Source: Prevotella sp. UBA7764
GTDB taxonomy: Bacteria; Bacteroidota; Bacteroidia; Bacteroidales; Bacteroidaceae
Direction: 5' to 3'
DNA length: 59,188 bases
NCBI GenBank assembly: GCA_002481295.1
Contig: DLDU01000025.1
Coordinates: 1-59,188, forward strand
How positions within the stretch are numbered: position 1 is the first letter of the stretch; each line of letters starts with the position of its first letter. The position numbers were made by a program, and so were the translations under genes. Of the stretch, positions 16,962 through 25,366 are shown piece after piece. The notes beneath the pieces are model-generated. The model saw nothing but the letters and a program-made list of their open reading frames with translations, was not told the origin of the DNA and did not search any database.

Positions 16962-18149
16962 ATGCGAACAGAAGGGGATTACATCAAAATCAATGAATGG
17001 CTCTTGCCGCTGAGCTGGCTTTATGGATTGGGCGTAGGCTTTCGCAACTGGCTCTTTGACCTTGGAGTGCTTAAAAAACGGTCCTTTGCCATACCGATCA
17101 TTGCCGTTGGCAACATCACGGTGGGCGGTTCGGGCAAGACACCGCATGTGGAATATCTTATCCGACTGCTGAGAGATGTGGTGCGGGTGGGCGTGCTCTC
17201 GCGTGGCTATAAGCGTAAGAGCAAGGGTTATGTCCTCGCCGATGACAAGACAACAGCACGCGAGATCGGTGACGAGCCTTATCAGATGAAACAGAAATTC
17301 CCCGATGTCTACGTTGCTGTAGACAAGAACCGGTGTCAGGGCGTAGATCGGATGACACATGACAAGGCGACGCACGATGTCGACGTCATCCTTCTCGATG
17401 ACGCCTACCAGCACCGCTATATCAAACCAGGCATCAATATCCTGCTCGTCGACTATCACCGTCTGATCATCTACGACAAGCTCTTGCCGGCTGGCCGGCT
17501 GCGTGAGAGTCTCAACGGCAAGAGCCGGGCAGACATCGTGATCATCACGAAGTGTCCGAATGACCTGAAGCCGATGGAGTTTCGCGTGCTCACCAAGGCC
17601 ATGAACCTCTATCCCTATCAGGAACTCTATTTCACCTGCATCGACTACGACGCTCCCGTCGCTGTCTTCCCTAACGAAGCAGAGTCACTCGCTGAGGCAG
17701 ATTCTCCACTATGTGGCAAGAATGTGTTGTTGCTCACGGGCATCGCCTCGCCTTTGCAGATGGAGGCCGATCTGAAGAGGCAGTGCCGGTCGATCACACC
17801 GCTGACCTTTGCTGACCACCATTTCTTCAAGGCAAAGGACGCGCAGCGCATCAACGAGGCTTTTCAATCGTTGCCCGAACCGCGTGTGGTCATCACTACA
17901 GACAAAGACAGTACACGTCTTGTGAACCTCGAAGGACTTGACGACGATGTGCGGCGGCATCTCTACCGCCTGCCCATCCGCATCAGGTTTATGCTCGACG
18001 AGGCTGAGACGTTCAACCATAAAATCATTAGCTATGTACGAAAAAATTCAAGAAACAGCATCCTGGCTAAAGGCAAGGATGACAGCAAGCCCGCAGACCG
18101 CCATCATTCTGGGAACAGGCCTCGGACAATTAGCTTCCGAGATAACTAA
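16962..18149 (+). CDS. lpxK: Tetraacyldisaccharide 4'-kinase LpxK
   Basis: 395 residues. It phosphorylates the 4' position of the lipid A precursor at the inner membrane. Motifs are an N-terminal membrane-associated segment 'LLPLSWLYGLGVGFRNWLFD', the kinase loop 'AVGNITVGGSGKTPHVEYL', 'LSRGYKRKSKGYVLADD', 'VDVILLDDAYQHRYIKPGIN' and 'LPAGRLRESL'. The frame continues for 116 nt past the pnp start codon, adding a polar tail (RKNSRNSILAKGKDDSKPAD...). The family usually ends close to the point where the overlap begins, so the last ~38 residues are under dual coding and probably dispensable. Confidence 0.9.
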   Translation: MRTEGDYIKINEWLLPLSWLYGLGVGFRNWLFDLGVLKKRSFAIPIIAVGNITVGGSGKTPHVEYLIRLLRDVVRVGVLSRGYKRKSKGYVLADDKTTAREIGDEPYQMKQKFPDVYVAVDKNRCQGVDRMTHDKATHDVDVILLDDAYQHRYIKPGINILLVDYHRLIIYDKLLPAGRLRESLNGKSRADIVIITKCPNDLKPMEFRVLTKAMNLYPYQELYFTCIDYDAPVAVFPNEAESLAEADSPLCGKNVLLLTGIASPLQMEADLKRQCRSITPLTFADHHFFKAKDAQRINEAFQSLPEPRVVITTDKDSTRLVNLEGLDDDVRRHLYRLPIRIRFMLDEAETFNHKIISYVRKNSRNSILAKGKDDSKPADRHHSGNRPRTISFRDN

Positions 18150-18852
18150 GACACTGGATATCCCTTACAAGGATATTCCCAACTTCCCCGTGTCTACCGT
18201 GGAGGGACATGCCGGCAAGCTCATCTTCGGACAGCTCGGTGGCGTGGACATCATTGCCATGGACGGCCGTTTCCATTTCTATGAGGGCTACTCGATGAAG
18301 GAGGTTACCTTCCCCGAGCGGGTGATGTATGAGTTGGGTATCAAGACGCTCTTCGTCAGCAACGCCTCCGGCGGTATGAACCCGAAGTTCCATATCGGCG
18401 ACATGATGGTCATCACCGACCATATCAACCTCTTCCCCGAACATCCTCTGCGTGGTAAGAACTTCCCGACAGGTCCGCGCTTCCCCGATATGCACGAGGC
18501 TTACGACCATGAGCTGATCGCTCTCGCCGACAGAATCGCCAAGGAGAAGGGCATCGCCCTGCAGCATGGTGTCTATGTGGGCGTACAGGGTCCTACCTTC
18601 GAGACGCCTTCTGAGTATCGGATGTATCATCTCTTGGGTGGTGATGCGGTAGGCATGTCTACCGTTCCTGAGGTGATAGTGGCGCGTCACTGCGGCATCA
18701 AGGTCTTTGGCATGAGCATCATCACCGACTTGGGCGGCTTTGAGACGCCGGTAGAGGTCAGCCATGAGGAAGTGCAGAAGGCTGCCAACAGCGCGGAACC
18801 CAAGATGACGGAGATCATGCGCGAGATGATCATTAGACAGAGTAACAAGTAG
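18034..18852 (+). CDS. Purine nucleoside phosphorylase
   Basis: 272 residues from the ATG at 18034 (MYEKIQETASWLKARM). Upstream in-frame ATGs at 17938 lie inside lpxK and encode no conserved sequence. The enzyme cleaves purine (deoxy)ribonucleosides with phosphate and is of the trimeric PNP-I type: 'AIILGTGLGQLASEI', 'TVEGHAGKLIFGQLGG', 'MDGRFHFYEGYSMKEVTFP', 'VSNASGGMNPKF', 'GVYVGVQGPTFETPSEYRM' and 'DAVGMSTVPEVIVARHCGIKV'. It overlaps lpxK by 116 nt in a different frame, which implies translational coupling. Its last codons (IRQSNK) are part of the tandem repeat that follows. Confidence 0.92.
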   Translation: MYEKIQETASWLKARMTASPQTAIILGTGLGQLASEITKTLDIPYKDIPNFPVSTVEGHAGKLIFGQLGGVDIIAMDGRFHFYEGYSMKEVTFPERVMYELGIKTLFVSNASGGMNPKFHIGDMMVITDHINLFPEHPLRGKNFPTGPRFPDMHEAYDHELIALADRIAKEKGIALQHGVYVGVQGPTFETPSEYRMYHLLGGDAVGMSTVPEVIVARHCGIKVFGMSIITDLGGFETPVEVSHEEVQKAANSAEPKMTEIMREMIIRQSNK

Positions 18853-18945
18853 AAAAGACAGAGTAACATAGTATACTGATTTTGAATTAGACATAGTAAC
18901 ATAGTATACGGACTTAAAATTAGACATAGTAACATAGTATACAGA
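18833..18945 (+). repeat. 33-bp tandem repeat between pnp and thiL
   Basis: GTAACATAGTATAC occurs at 18863, 18896 and 18929, a regular 33-nt period with TTAGACATA before each later copy. A partial copy, TTAGACAGAGTAACAAG, forms the pnp C-terminal codons at about 18834. The spacers degenerate slightly (TTTTGAAT, CTTAAAAT). The array ends 17 nt before the thiL start. Confidence 0.85.
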
Positions 18946-18962
18946 TACTCGTAGGAGAATAT

Positions 18963-20078
18963 ATGGAAATTGCAAAGTTGGGTGAGTTTGGTCTGATCGA
19001 TCATCTCACTAAAGACATCAAGCCAATCAACGAGTCGACACGCTACGGTGTGGGCGACGACTGCGCGGTGCTCCATTATCCTGATTCGGAGGTATTGGTG
19101 ACCACGGACATGCTCATGGAAGGCATACACTTTGATCTTACCTACATCACGTTGCAGGAGTTGGGCTACAAGGCTGCGATGGTGAATATCTCTGATATCT
19201 TTGCCATGAACGGTATGCCACGGCAGATGACGGTATCGCTGGCCATTGGCAAACGGTTGAAAGTGGAGGACATCGAGGCTTTCTATGATGGACTGCGCCG
19301 TGCTTGCGAGAAATGGAGCGTGGATGTGGTGGGTGGAGACACGACGGCATCCTATACCGGACTGGCCATCAGCATCACCTGTATCGGTGAGGCAAAGAAA
19401 GAGGACATCGTCTACCGCAATGGTGCCAATGAGACGGACTTGATTTGTGTCACAGGCGATCTCGGTGCTGCTTACATGGGCTTGCAGTTGCTCGAGCGCG
19501 AGAAGAGTGTGTTCTATCAGCAAGTCGACGCCATGAACAAGAAGTTGCAGGAGGCGCACAAGGCCGGGAACACGAAGCTGGTAGAGCATCTGCAGCAGGA
19601 GGCACGCAAGCTCAATGACTTCCAACCGGACTTCGCCGGTAAGGAATATCTGCTTCAACGGCAGCTCAAGCCGGAGGCGCGTGGCGATGTCATCAACCTG
19701 TTGCGGGAGAACAATATCCATCCCACGGCAATGATGGACATCTCTGACGGACTCTCTTCCGAGCTCTTACATATCTGCAAGCAGAGTCACTGTGGGTGTC
19801 GCGTTTATGAGAAGAATATTCCGATCGACTATCAGACGGCGGTGATGGCGGAAGAGCTGAACATGAATGTCACAACGTGTGCGATGAACGGCGGCGACGA
19901 CTATGAGCTTCTCTTCACCTGTCCGATTGGTGATCACGACAAGCTCGACGCTTTGGAGAGCAAGGGCATCAAGCAGATCGGATATATCACGAAAGAGGAG
20001 TTGGGTACTCGCCTGATCTCTCGCGACAATAAGGAGTTTGACATCACGGCGCAAGGTTGGAATGCGTTGAAGGAGTAA
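18963..20078 (+). CDS. thiL: Thiamine-monophosphate kinase ThiL
   Basis: 371 residues, somewhat longer than the usual ~320-345. It makes thiamine diphosphate from thiamine phosphate and ATP. It has the AIR synthase-like N-terminal strand 'GVGDDCAVLHYPDSEVLVTTDMLMEGIHF', 'ANISDIFAMNG'-type 'VNISDIFAMNGMPRQMTVSLAI', 'VVGGDTTAS', 'VTGDLGAAYMGLQLL', and C-terminal 'MMDISDGLSSELLHIC' and 'GGDDYELLFTCP'. An additional helical, Lys/Gln-rich insert (about 180-220, 'MNKKLQEAHKAGNTKLVEHL') accounts for the extra length. It lies downstream of pnp and the 33-bp array; operon membership is uncertain. Confidence 0.9.
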   Translation: MEIAKLGEFGLIDHLTKDIKPINESTRYGVGDDCAVLHYPDSEVLVTTDMLMEGIHFDLTYITLQELGYKAAMVNISDIFAMNGMPRQMTVSLAIGKRLKVEDIEAFYDGLRRACEKWSVDVVGGDTTASYTGLAISITCIGEAKKEDIVYRNGANETDLICVTGDLGAAYMGLQLLEREKSVFYQQVDAMNKKLQEAHKAGNTKLVEHLQQEARKLNDFQPDFAGKEYLLQRQLKPEARGDVINLLRENNIHPTAMMDISDGLSSELLHICKQSHCGCRVYEKNIPIDYQTAVMAEELNMNVTTCAMNGGDDYELLFTCPIGDHDKLDALESKGIKQIGYITKEELGTRLISRDNKEFDITAQGWNALKE

Positions 20079-20163
20079 GCATTTGGTTGATGCCGTTCCT
20101 CAAGAATACTATAAGCATTTCATGCATTGCACGAAATGTGCATGTCTGCCAATACACAGAATT

Positions 20164-20193
20164 TCCCTACCCATTCACATGAAAGGGTAGGGA
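20164..20193. terminator. Terminator between convergent thiL and response regulator
   Basis: CCCTACCC / GGGTAGGG stem with a 12-nt loop, located between two converging genes. Confidence 0.65.
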
Positions 20194-20233
20194 TCTGCAA
20201 TTGTTATAGTACTTTCATTTCTTTTGTTCGACC

Positions 20234-21052
20234 CTATGATTTGCCAATATAGTTTCTGCACAGGTAGTCGTTGAGTTTTTCTTTGTACAGATCACCGATG
20301 GGCAGCAGCATGTCGTTGTCGAGCATCACACGCGTCTTGCTGACTTCCTGGATACGACGGAGGTTGATGATGTAGGAGCGGTGGATTCGCATGAAATAGT
20401 CGGGAAGACGCTCTTCCAGCCGTTTCAGTGAATAGAGCGAGACAACAGGACGGCGTGGCAGTCCACGGTCATCCTTTCCGTCGAGATGAATCTTCAGGTA
20501 TTCGCTCATTCCTTCTATGTAGATGATGTCGCTCAACCGAATCTTGACCATACGTCCCTCCACCTTGACGAAAAGAGAATCGGTGCTGCTGCCAATCTTC
20601 GGAAGAGAAGAGTCAGTCGGCTCCGTCGTGCCGCACTGTTCCTGACGGTTTGCTGAGGGTTGCTGCAATGTAACCGGTGTTGAAGCCTGCTCCTTTTCTC
20701 CCAGTCGCCTGCGCAACTTCTCTGATGCCCGACGGAAGTCGTCGAGTCCAAAAGGCTTTAGGAGGTAATCCACAGCATCGACCTTGAAGCCTTCCACCGC
20801 GTATTCTGAGTAGGCTGTCGTAAACACGACGAGCGGCGGAAACGACAGGCTTTTGATGAAGTCCATGCCGTTGAGGTCGGGCATGTTGATGTCGCAAAAC
20901 ACAGCATCTACCATGTCTTTCGACAACACCTCCTTAGCTTCCATGGCACTGGGGCATGCCTTGACAAGTTGAAGATAAGGAATCTTATTAATGAAATTAA
21001 CCAGTTGTTGCAGAGCGAGCGGCTCATCGTCAATTGCCAAACATCTAATCAT
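20234..21052 (-). CDS. LytTR-family response regulator
   Basis: 272 residues. The N-terminal receiver domain (1-120) has the phospho-acceptor Asp54 in 'VFCDINMPDLNG', the acidic pair at 8-9 (IDDEP) and the Lys in 'YLLKPFGLDDF'. A linker rich in Gln/Ser/Thr leads to a C-terminal LytTR DNA-binding domain: 'DIIYIEGMSEYLKIHL', 'SLKRLEERLPDYFMRIHRSYIIN' and 'DNDMLLPIGDLYKEKLNDYL'. It overlaps the histidine kinase stop/start by 8 nt, so the two are translationally coupled as a two-component pair. Confidence 0.92.
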   Translation of the reverse strand: MIRCLAIDDEPLALQQLVNFINKIPYLQLVKACPSAMEAKEVLSKDMVDAVFCDINMPDLNGMDFIKSLSFPPLVVFTTAYSEYAVEGFKVDAVDYLLKPFGLDDFRRASEKLRRRLGEKEQASTPVTLQQPSANRQEQCGTTEPTDSSLPKIGSSTDSLFVKVEGRMVKIRLSDIIYIEGMSEYLKIHLDGKDDRGLPRRPVVSLYSLKRLEERLPDYFMRIHRSYIINLRRIQEVSKTRVMLDNDMLLPIGDLYKEKLNDYLCRNYIGKS

Positions 21053-22190
21053 GATTTTCTATCTTTTGTATGGGGAGTCGGAGAAGGACGTCGTAAACGT
21101 CTGTCTTGTCCTTGATATCAAGTGTATAGCGATCATCGTAAATCAGGTCAAGCCTACGCTTCACGTTGGTGAGCCCTACTCCACCGACGGAAGGCACCTT
21201 GCTCGCCTCCGTCACGGGCTTCTTGCTGTTAATGCAGGAAAAGAGCAACTCACCGTCGTCGACGTCCATCGCGATGTTGATGAAGCTGTCCTGTTTATAG
21301 CTGACGCCGTGTTTGAAGGCATTCTCTACGAAGGTGGGGAAGATCAGTGGCGGTATGCTCACGTCGGGAAGATTGTCGGGAATGTCGATCGTCACGGTCA
21401 ACCGATCGTTGTATCTCAGCCGCATCAACTTCACATAAATTCGCAGGAAAAGGATGTCGCTATGTAGAGAGACCCGGTCCTTATCGCCTTCATAGAGTAC
21501 AAAACGCATCATCACAGACAGTTCTCTCAGGCATTCCTTAGCTTTCTCCGCATCCATGTCGATGAGCACCTGAATGTTGTTGAGGGTGTTCATGAAGAAG
21601 TGCGGGTTGATCTGAAACTTCAGATATTGCAGTTGCAGGAACATCCTTTCTTTCTCAAGTTGCTGTAGATGGTTGCGGTCTTGCTCTGACTTGAAATAGA
21701 ACTTCACGCCGAGATTCAGTCCAAGTACGCCTACGAGCAGGAGCAGGTTCACCACATACTCCGGACCTAATGGCCCCAAGTGGTGATCATCGAAGTGACG
21801 CATGGGAAACGGGGGCTGTATGTGATTCTTTTGTGCCAACCTGTTCTCTCTTTCTATCAGCCAGAGCGGCGGACGATTTCTGCCGGGATCCGGACCATGA
21901 AGATAGTTTGACACGGCGAAGAAAATTGCCAGCAAAGCGAGCACCGAACAGAAGTATGCGACACGCATCTTCTTGATCAGTAACGGAGCCAGCAAGAAGT
22001 TATGGATAATAAAGCACAGGCAGAAGATCAAGAACCATCGCCAGATATGGAAGACTTCTTCCCAATGAAACTCTGCTTGCGTCACTGTGAAGGAACGCAA
22101 ATAGAATATGATGATAGGCAATAGGAAAAACAGCAGCCACATCAGCATGTAGATGGCATTCTCAGGAGATAGCCAGTATTTTCTTCTCAT
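21045..22190 (-). CDS. LytS/YehU-type sensor histidine kinase
   Basis: 381 residues. Four hydrophobic segments (about 13-30, 50-72, 78-95, 145-165) form a membrane sensor with a short, Pro/His-rich periplasmic-like insert ('PFPMRHFDDHHLGPLGPE', 128-144). A coiled coil (168-190) precedes the His_kinase domain, with phospho-acceptor His197 in 'KFQINPHFFMNTLNNI'. The N box is 'PTFVENAFKHG' and the G-box is 'VGGVGLTNVKRRLDLIY'. It is the cognate partner of the LytTR regulator. The histidine-rich insert might sense a metal or pH; that is speculation. Confidence 0.9.
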   Translation of the reverse strand: MRRKYWLSPENAIYMLMWLLFFLLPIIIFYLRSFTVTQAEFHWEEVFHIWRWFLIFCLCFIIHNFLLAPLLIKKMRVAYFCSVLALLAIFFAVSNYLHGPDPGRNRPPLWLIERENRLAQKNHIQPPFPMRHFDDHHLGPLGPEYVVNLLLLVGVLGLNLGVKFYFKSEQDRNHLQQLEKERMFLQLQYLKFQINPHFFMNTLNNIQVLIDMDAEKAKECLRELSVMMRFVLYEGDKDRVSLHSDILFLRIYVKLMRLRYNDRLTVTIDIPDNLPDVSIPPLIFPTFVENAFKHGVSYKQDSFINIAMDVDDGELLFSCINSKKPVTEASKVPSVGGVGLTNVKRRLDLIYDDRYTLDIKDKTDVYDVLLRLPIQKIENHD

Positions 22191-22310
22191 TGCTATTATT
22201 AACGATCAATTATCTAACTTATTATGCTACATTATGAGCTCAAGAACGACTGATGTACTACCCGCTTGCACCATATATAGTCTTGCGCCATGATACCCGT
22301 TTCATAAAAT

Positions 22311-22344
22311 GGTGCAAGCCTCGTGTCCCCACGAAACTTGCACC
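22311..22344 (-). other. Compound hairpin upstream of the histidine kinase
   Basis: GGTGCAAG pairs with CTTGCACC (22337-22344), and inside TCGTG pairs with CACGA around a 4-nt loop. A CAAAGTTA (minus TAACTTTG, -7 like) at 22461-22468 would place it in the leader of the two-component operon. The 22191-22537 gap holds no other clear feature. Confidence 0.5.
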
Positions 22345-22537
22345 GCGAGTACTATATGAATGAAAAGACTATTCTGTCACAAATGCATTGTTTATCGTAT
22401 GAACTCACTCTCTTATGACATCATTCCTACAAACTGTAATCCGATGTCCTTTTCGAGTAGCAAAGTTATGAAAAAAACTTCTTTGATGCTTTAATCTTTC
22501 AGCCAAAAGGCCAGACCATTCAGCCAAATGTCTCGTG

Positions 22538-24532
22538 TCAGTCCCTTTTGTACTCCACAAAGGCTTCCATCGCCTCATAGCAGGCAAGGCCGAGATCGTC
22601 GTACTTCTTTGCCGTGGCACGGTTGCGGTCTTCCGCGCGCTGCCAGAACAGTCGCTCGTCATTACCCAAGAAAGGCGCGAAGTCGGCCTGAGAAGCATGC
22701 TTGAGAATGGCGTTGCGCTTGTGGCGCAGCTGTTCAGGCGACATGGGCACACACATCTCTATATCCTTTACGTCCCACTCTGCCCACGCTCCGCGGTACA
22801 TCCAGATGCGGCAATCGTTGAGCCATTCCGCTCCCGCCTGTTGCTCAAGATCTATGGCTGCGAGTACAGCATCGGTGCATTTGCGGTGTGTGCCGTGCGG
22901 ATCGGCAAGGTCACCAGCCACAAAGATCTGGTGAGGCTTGATGTCCTGAAGCAAGCGGCGCACAATGTTGACGTCACGCTCTGTCATCGGATATTTCTCC
23001 ACTCTGCCACTTTCGTAGAAAGGAAGGTCGAGGAAGTGGACATGATCGGAGTGCACTCTATTATATGTACTTGCCGTACGGGCCTCGCCACGACGGATCA
23101 ATCCTTTGATAGTTCTTACGTCCTGCGTGTCTATGTCTCCTTCTTTCTTGTTGGCAAGAAACTGTTTGATGTCGTGATACATGCTGACGATGACCTGATC
23201 ATCAGCGTTCATAAACAGTTGGTTGAAACCGTTGAGAAAGTGCATGAAACGTGTCACCTCCTCGTCGTTGACGGCAATGTCACCGCTCGTCTCGTAAGCG
23301 ATGTGGACATCATGGCCTTGCTCTACAAGGCGGTGCAGGGTTCCGCCCATCGAGATGACGTCGTCGTCGGGGTGAGGCGAAAAGACGATAACCCGCTTAG
23401 GAAAGGGCATTGCACGTTCCGGACGGTAGGTGTCGTCGTCATTGGGCTTGCCGCCTGGCCATCCGGTAATCGTATGTTGCAAGTGATTGAAGATCCTGAT
23501 GTTGCAGTTATAAGCCGAACCGTAGAGAGCCAAAAGCTCGGAGAGACCGTTGCTGTTATAGTCCTTGTTGGTCAGTTTCAGTATCGGTTTCTGCGTTTTC
23601 TCGCAAAGCCACGCCACAGCGGCGCAGGTGAGCTTGTCATCCCATTTGCAGTTGGAGACCAGCCAAGGGTGGACGATGCGGGTCAGCTTGGCGGCGGCAG
23701 CGAGATCGATGACCACATGTGTGTCGTTGTGAGTCTGAAGAAACGATGCGGGGATGTCCTCCGTGATAGGACCTTCTACCGTTTTTTGGATGATGTCGGC
23801 CTTGTCGTCGCCCCATGCCGTGAGGAAGATATGGCGGGCAGAGAGTATCGTGCTGATGCCCATTGTGATGCTGCAAGGCGGTACGGGCTCTTGTCCACCG
23901 AAACTCATCGTCATCTCTTCACGCGACACACTGTCGATCAGAATCAGCCGTGACCTTGAGGTGATGACTGATCCAGGCTCGTTGGCCGCGATGTTGCCGC
24001 TGCGCCCGATGCCGAGAAGAGCAATGTCTAAACCGCCATAGCGCTGGATTTGTTGCTCATATTGTGCGCACTGATCCTGAATATTCTCTTGCGCGACACT
24101 GCCATCGGGCGAGAAGATATTCTCCGGACAGATGTCAACATGGTCGAGCAAGCGGTCACGCAACTGCCGCAGACTGGTAATGGCAGAGCCGGCCTTCTGT
24201 GGAAAGTAATCATAGACATTGAAGACGATGACATTGCGAAAACTCAATCCTTCGCATTGGTGACGGCGCACGAGTTCCTCATAGATGGGTGTCAGACTCT
24301 GTCCGGTGCCGAGTGCCAATAAGCAAGGCTTGTTTTCCTGTGCCTTGGCTTTGATTTCTCTTTCGATGGCGTCGGCGATATTGTCCACGGCATCTTCTGT
24401 TTTGGGAAAGATATCTGTGTGGATTTTCTCGAAGCGAGTCAGTTCCGAACGCTCAACGGCCGTTTTGGGCTGATAGAGATTCTCGGCCACTTTGTTCAGA
24501 ACGATATGGGAAGTAAGGTTGAAATGAATCAT
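22538..24532 (-). CDS. Degenerate NagB domain fused to LmbE/PIG-L deacetylase domain
   Basis: 664 residues. The N-terminal ~290 resemble glucosamine-6-phosphate deaminase, but the active site is altered. 'FNVYDYFPQ' stands where NagB has 'FNMDEYVG', and 'LLGIGRSGNIAANEPGS' stands where NagB has 'GVDGHIAFNEP', so the catalytic Asp and His of that loop are gone. From about 370 a PIG-L domain begins with 'VIVFSPHPDDDVISMGGTLHRL', the zinc-binding PHPDD motif, then 'RTASTYNRVHSDHVHFLDL' and 'FVAGDLADPHGTHRKC'. This second domain is probably an N-acetyl-sugar deacetylase. The gene overlaps nagB by 4 nt, suggesting a coupled amino-sugar pathway. The architecture recurs in Bacteroidetes to my knowledge; its reaction is not settled. 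Confidence 0.85.
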   Translation of the reverse strand: MIHFNLTSHIVLNKVAENLYQPKTAVERSELTRFEKIHTDIFPKTEDAVDNIADAIEREIKAKAQENKPCLLALGTGQSLTPIYEELVRRHQCEGLSFRNVIVFNVYDYFPQKAGSAITSLRQLRDRLLDHVDICPENIFSPDGSVAQENIQDQCAQYEQQIQRYGGLDIALLGIGRSGNIAANEPGSVITSRSRLILIDSVSREEMTMSFGGQEPVPPCSITMGISTILSARHIFLTAWGDDKADIIQKTVEGPITEDIPASFLQTHNDTHVVIDLAAAAKLTRIVHPWLVSNCKWDDKLTCAAVAWLCEKTQKPILKLTNKDYNSNGLSELLALYGSAYNCNIRIFNHLQHTITGWPGGKPNDDDTYRPERAMPFPKRVIVFSPHPDDDVISMGGTLHRLVEQGHDVHIAYETSGDIAVNDEEVTRFMHFLNGFNQLFMNADDQVIVSMYHDIKQFLANKKEGDIDTQDVRTIKGLIRRGEARTASTYNRVHSDHVHFLDLPFYESGRVEKYPMTERDVNIVRRLLQDIKPHQIFVAGDLADPHGTHRKCTDAVLAAIDLEQQAGAEWLNDCRIWMYRGAWAEWDVKDIEMCVPMSPEQLRHKRNAILKHASQADFAPFLGNDERLFWQRAEDRNRATAKKYDDLGLACYEAMEAFVEYKRD

Positions 24533-25311
24533 TTTTGAAGTGAACGGTAATAACGATAGGTGGAGACTTTCAGTTCATCTGTGGCTTGCTCATCGCAGAC
24601 GACGACTGTGTTGGTATGGAGTTGCAGGGCGCTGGCCGGGCACATCTGTGTGACAGGTCCCTCAACAACGGCCTGAAGCGCGCGCGCCTTGTGGTGTCCG
24701 TTGCACAGAATCATCACCTCACGGGCGTCGGTCACGGTGGCTACGCCTACGGTGAGTGCCTGACATGGCGTCAGACTGGCATCACCGCCGAAGAAGCGTG
24801 AGTTGGCGATTCGGGTGTCATCGTTGAGTGTCATCACCCTTGTACGTGAACGCAGGCTCGATCCCGGCTCGTTGAAAGCGATGTGCCCGTCAACGCCGAG
24901 TCCGCCGATGAACAGGTCAATGCCGCCAGCTTGCCTGATGGCACGCTCGTAGTCTTCGCATTCGGCTTGCAGGTCCGTGGCATTGCCGTTGAGAATATGG
25001 ATATTCTTTTGCGGGCAATCGATATGATTGAAAAGATGGTTGAACATAAAAGAGTGGTAGCTTTGAGGATGATCCTCAGCCAAACCGACGTATTCATCCA
25101 TGTTGAAGGTAACTACATTTCGGAAAGACACCTTTCCCTCGCGGCAGGCCTTGACCAAAAGAGCATACATGCCCTCAGGCGTGGAACCTGTTGGCAAGCC
25201 TAAGACAAAGGGATGGTCAGCTGTAGGGTGCGATGCGTTGATGCGACGGATCACATGATTCGCAGCCCACTGCGAGAGCGTTTCATAGTCGTTTTCAATG
25301 ATTACTTGCAT
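24529..25311 (-). CDS. nagB: Glucosamine-6-phosphate deaminase
   Basis: 260 residues, full family length. It converts glucosamine-6-phosphate to fructose-6-phosphate and ammonia. The active-site segments are intact: 'FVLGLPTGSTPEGMY', 'VTFNMDEYVGLAEDHPQSYH' (general-base Asp), and 'GLGVDGHIAFNEPGSS' with the catalytic Asp/His and the following Glu. This contrasts with the neighbouring 664-residue protein. It lies 55 nt downstream of queG in a run of same-strand genes, so it could share a transcript, but a local promoter is not excluded. Confidence 0.94.
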   Translation of the reverse strand: MQVIIENDYETLSQWAANHVIRRINASHPTADHPFVLGLPTGSTPEGMYALLVKACREGKVSFRNVVTFNMDEYVGLAEDHPQSYHSFMFNHLFNHIDCPQKNIHILNGNATDLQAECEDYERAIRQAGGIDLFIGGLGVDGHIAFNEPGSSLRSRTRVMTLNDDTRIANSRFFGGDASLTPCQALTVGVATVTDAREVMILCNGHHKARALQAVVEGPVTQMCPASALQLHTNTVVVCDEQATDELKVSTYRYYRSLQK

Positions 25312-25366
25312 GTTGGTCTTTGTTATTAAGTTGGGTATTTAAGTCAGAATTTGCTCTGATCCGAGT

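Noticed and set aside
18833..18945. CRISPR array candidate (33-nt period repeats)
   Set aside because: The units are directly abutting with no unique spacers and there are no cas genes; it is a simple tandem repeat.
22398..22496. 32-codon frame (MNSLSYDIIPTNC...) in the gap before the LmbE fusion end
   Set aside because: Lacks a promoter and ribosome site, and lies over the -7-like box for the opposite strand.
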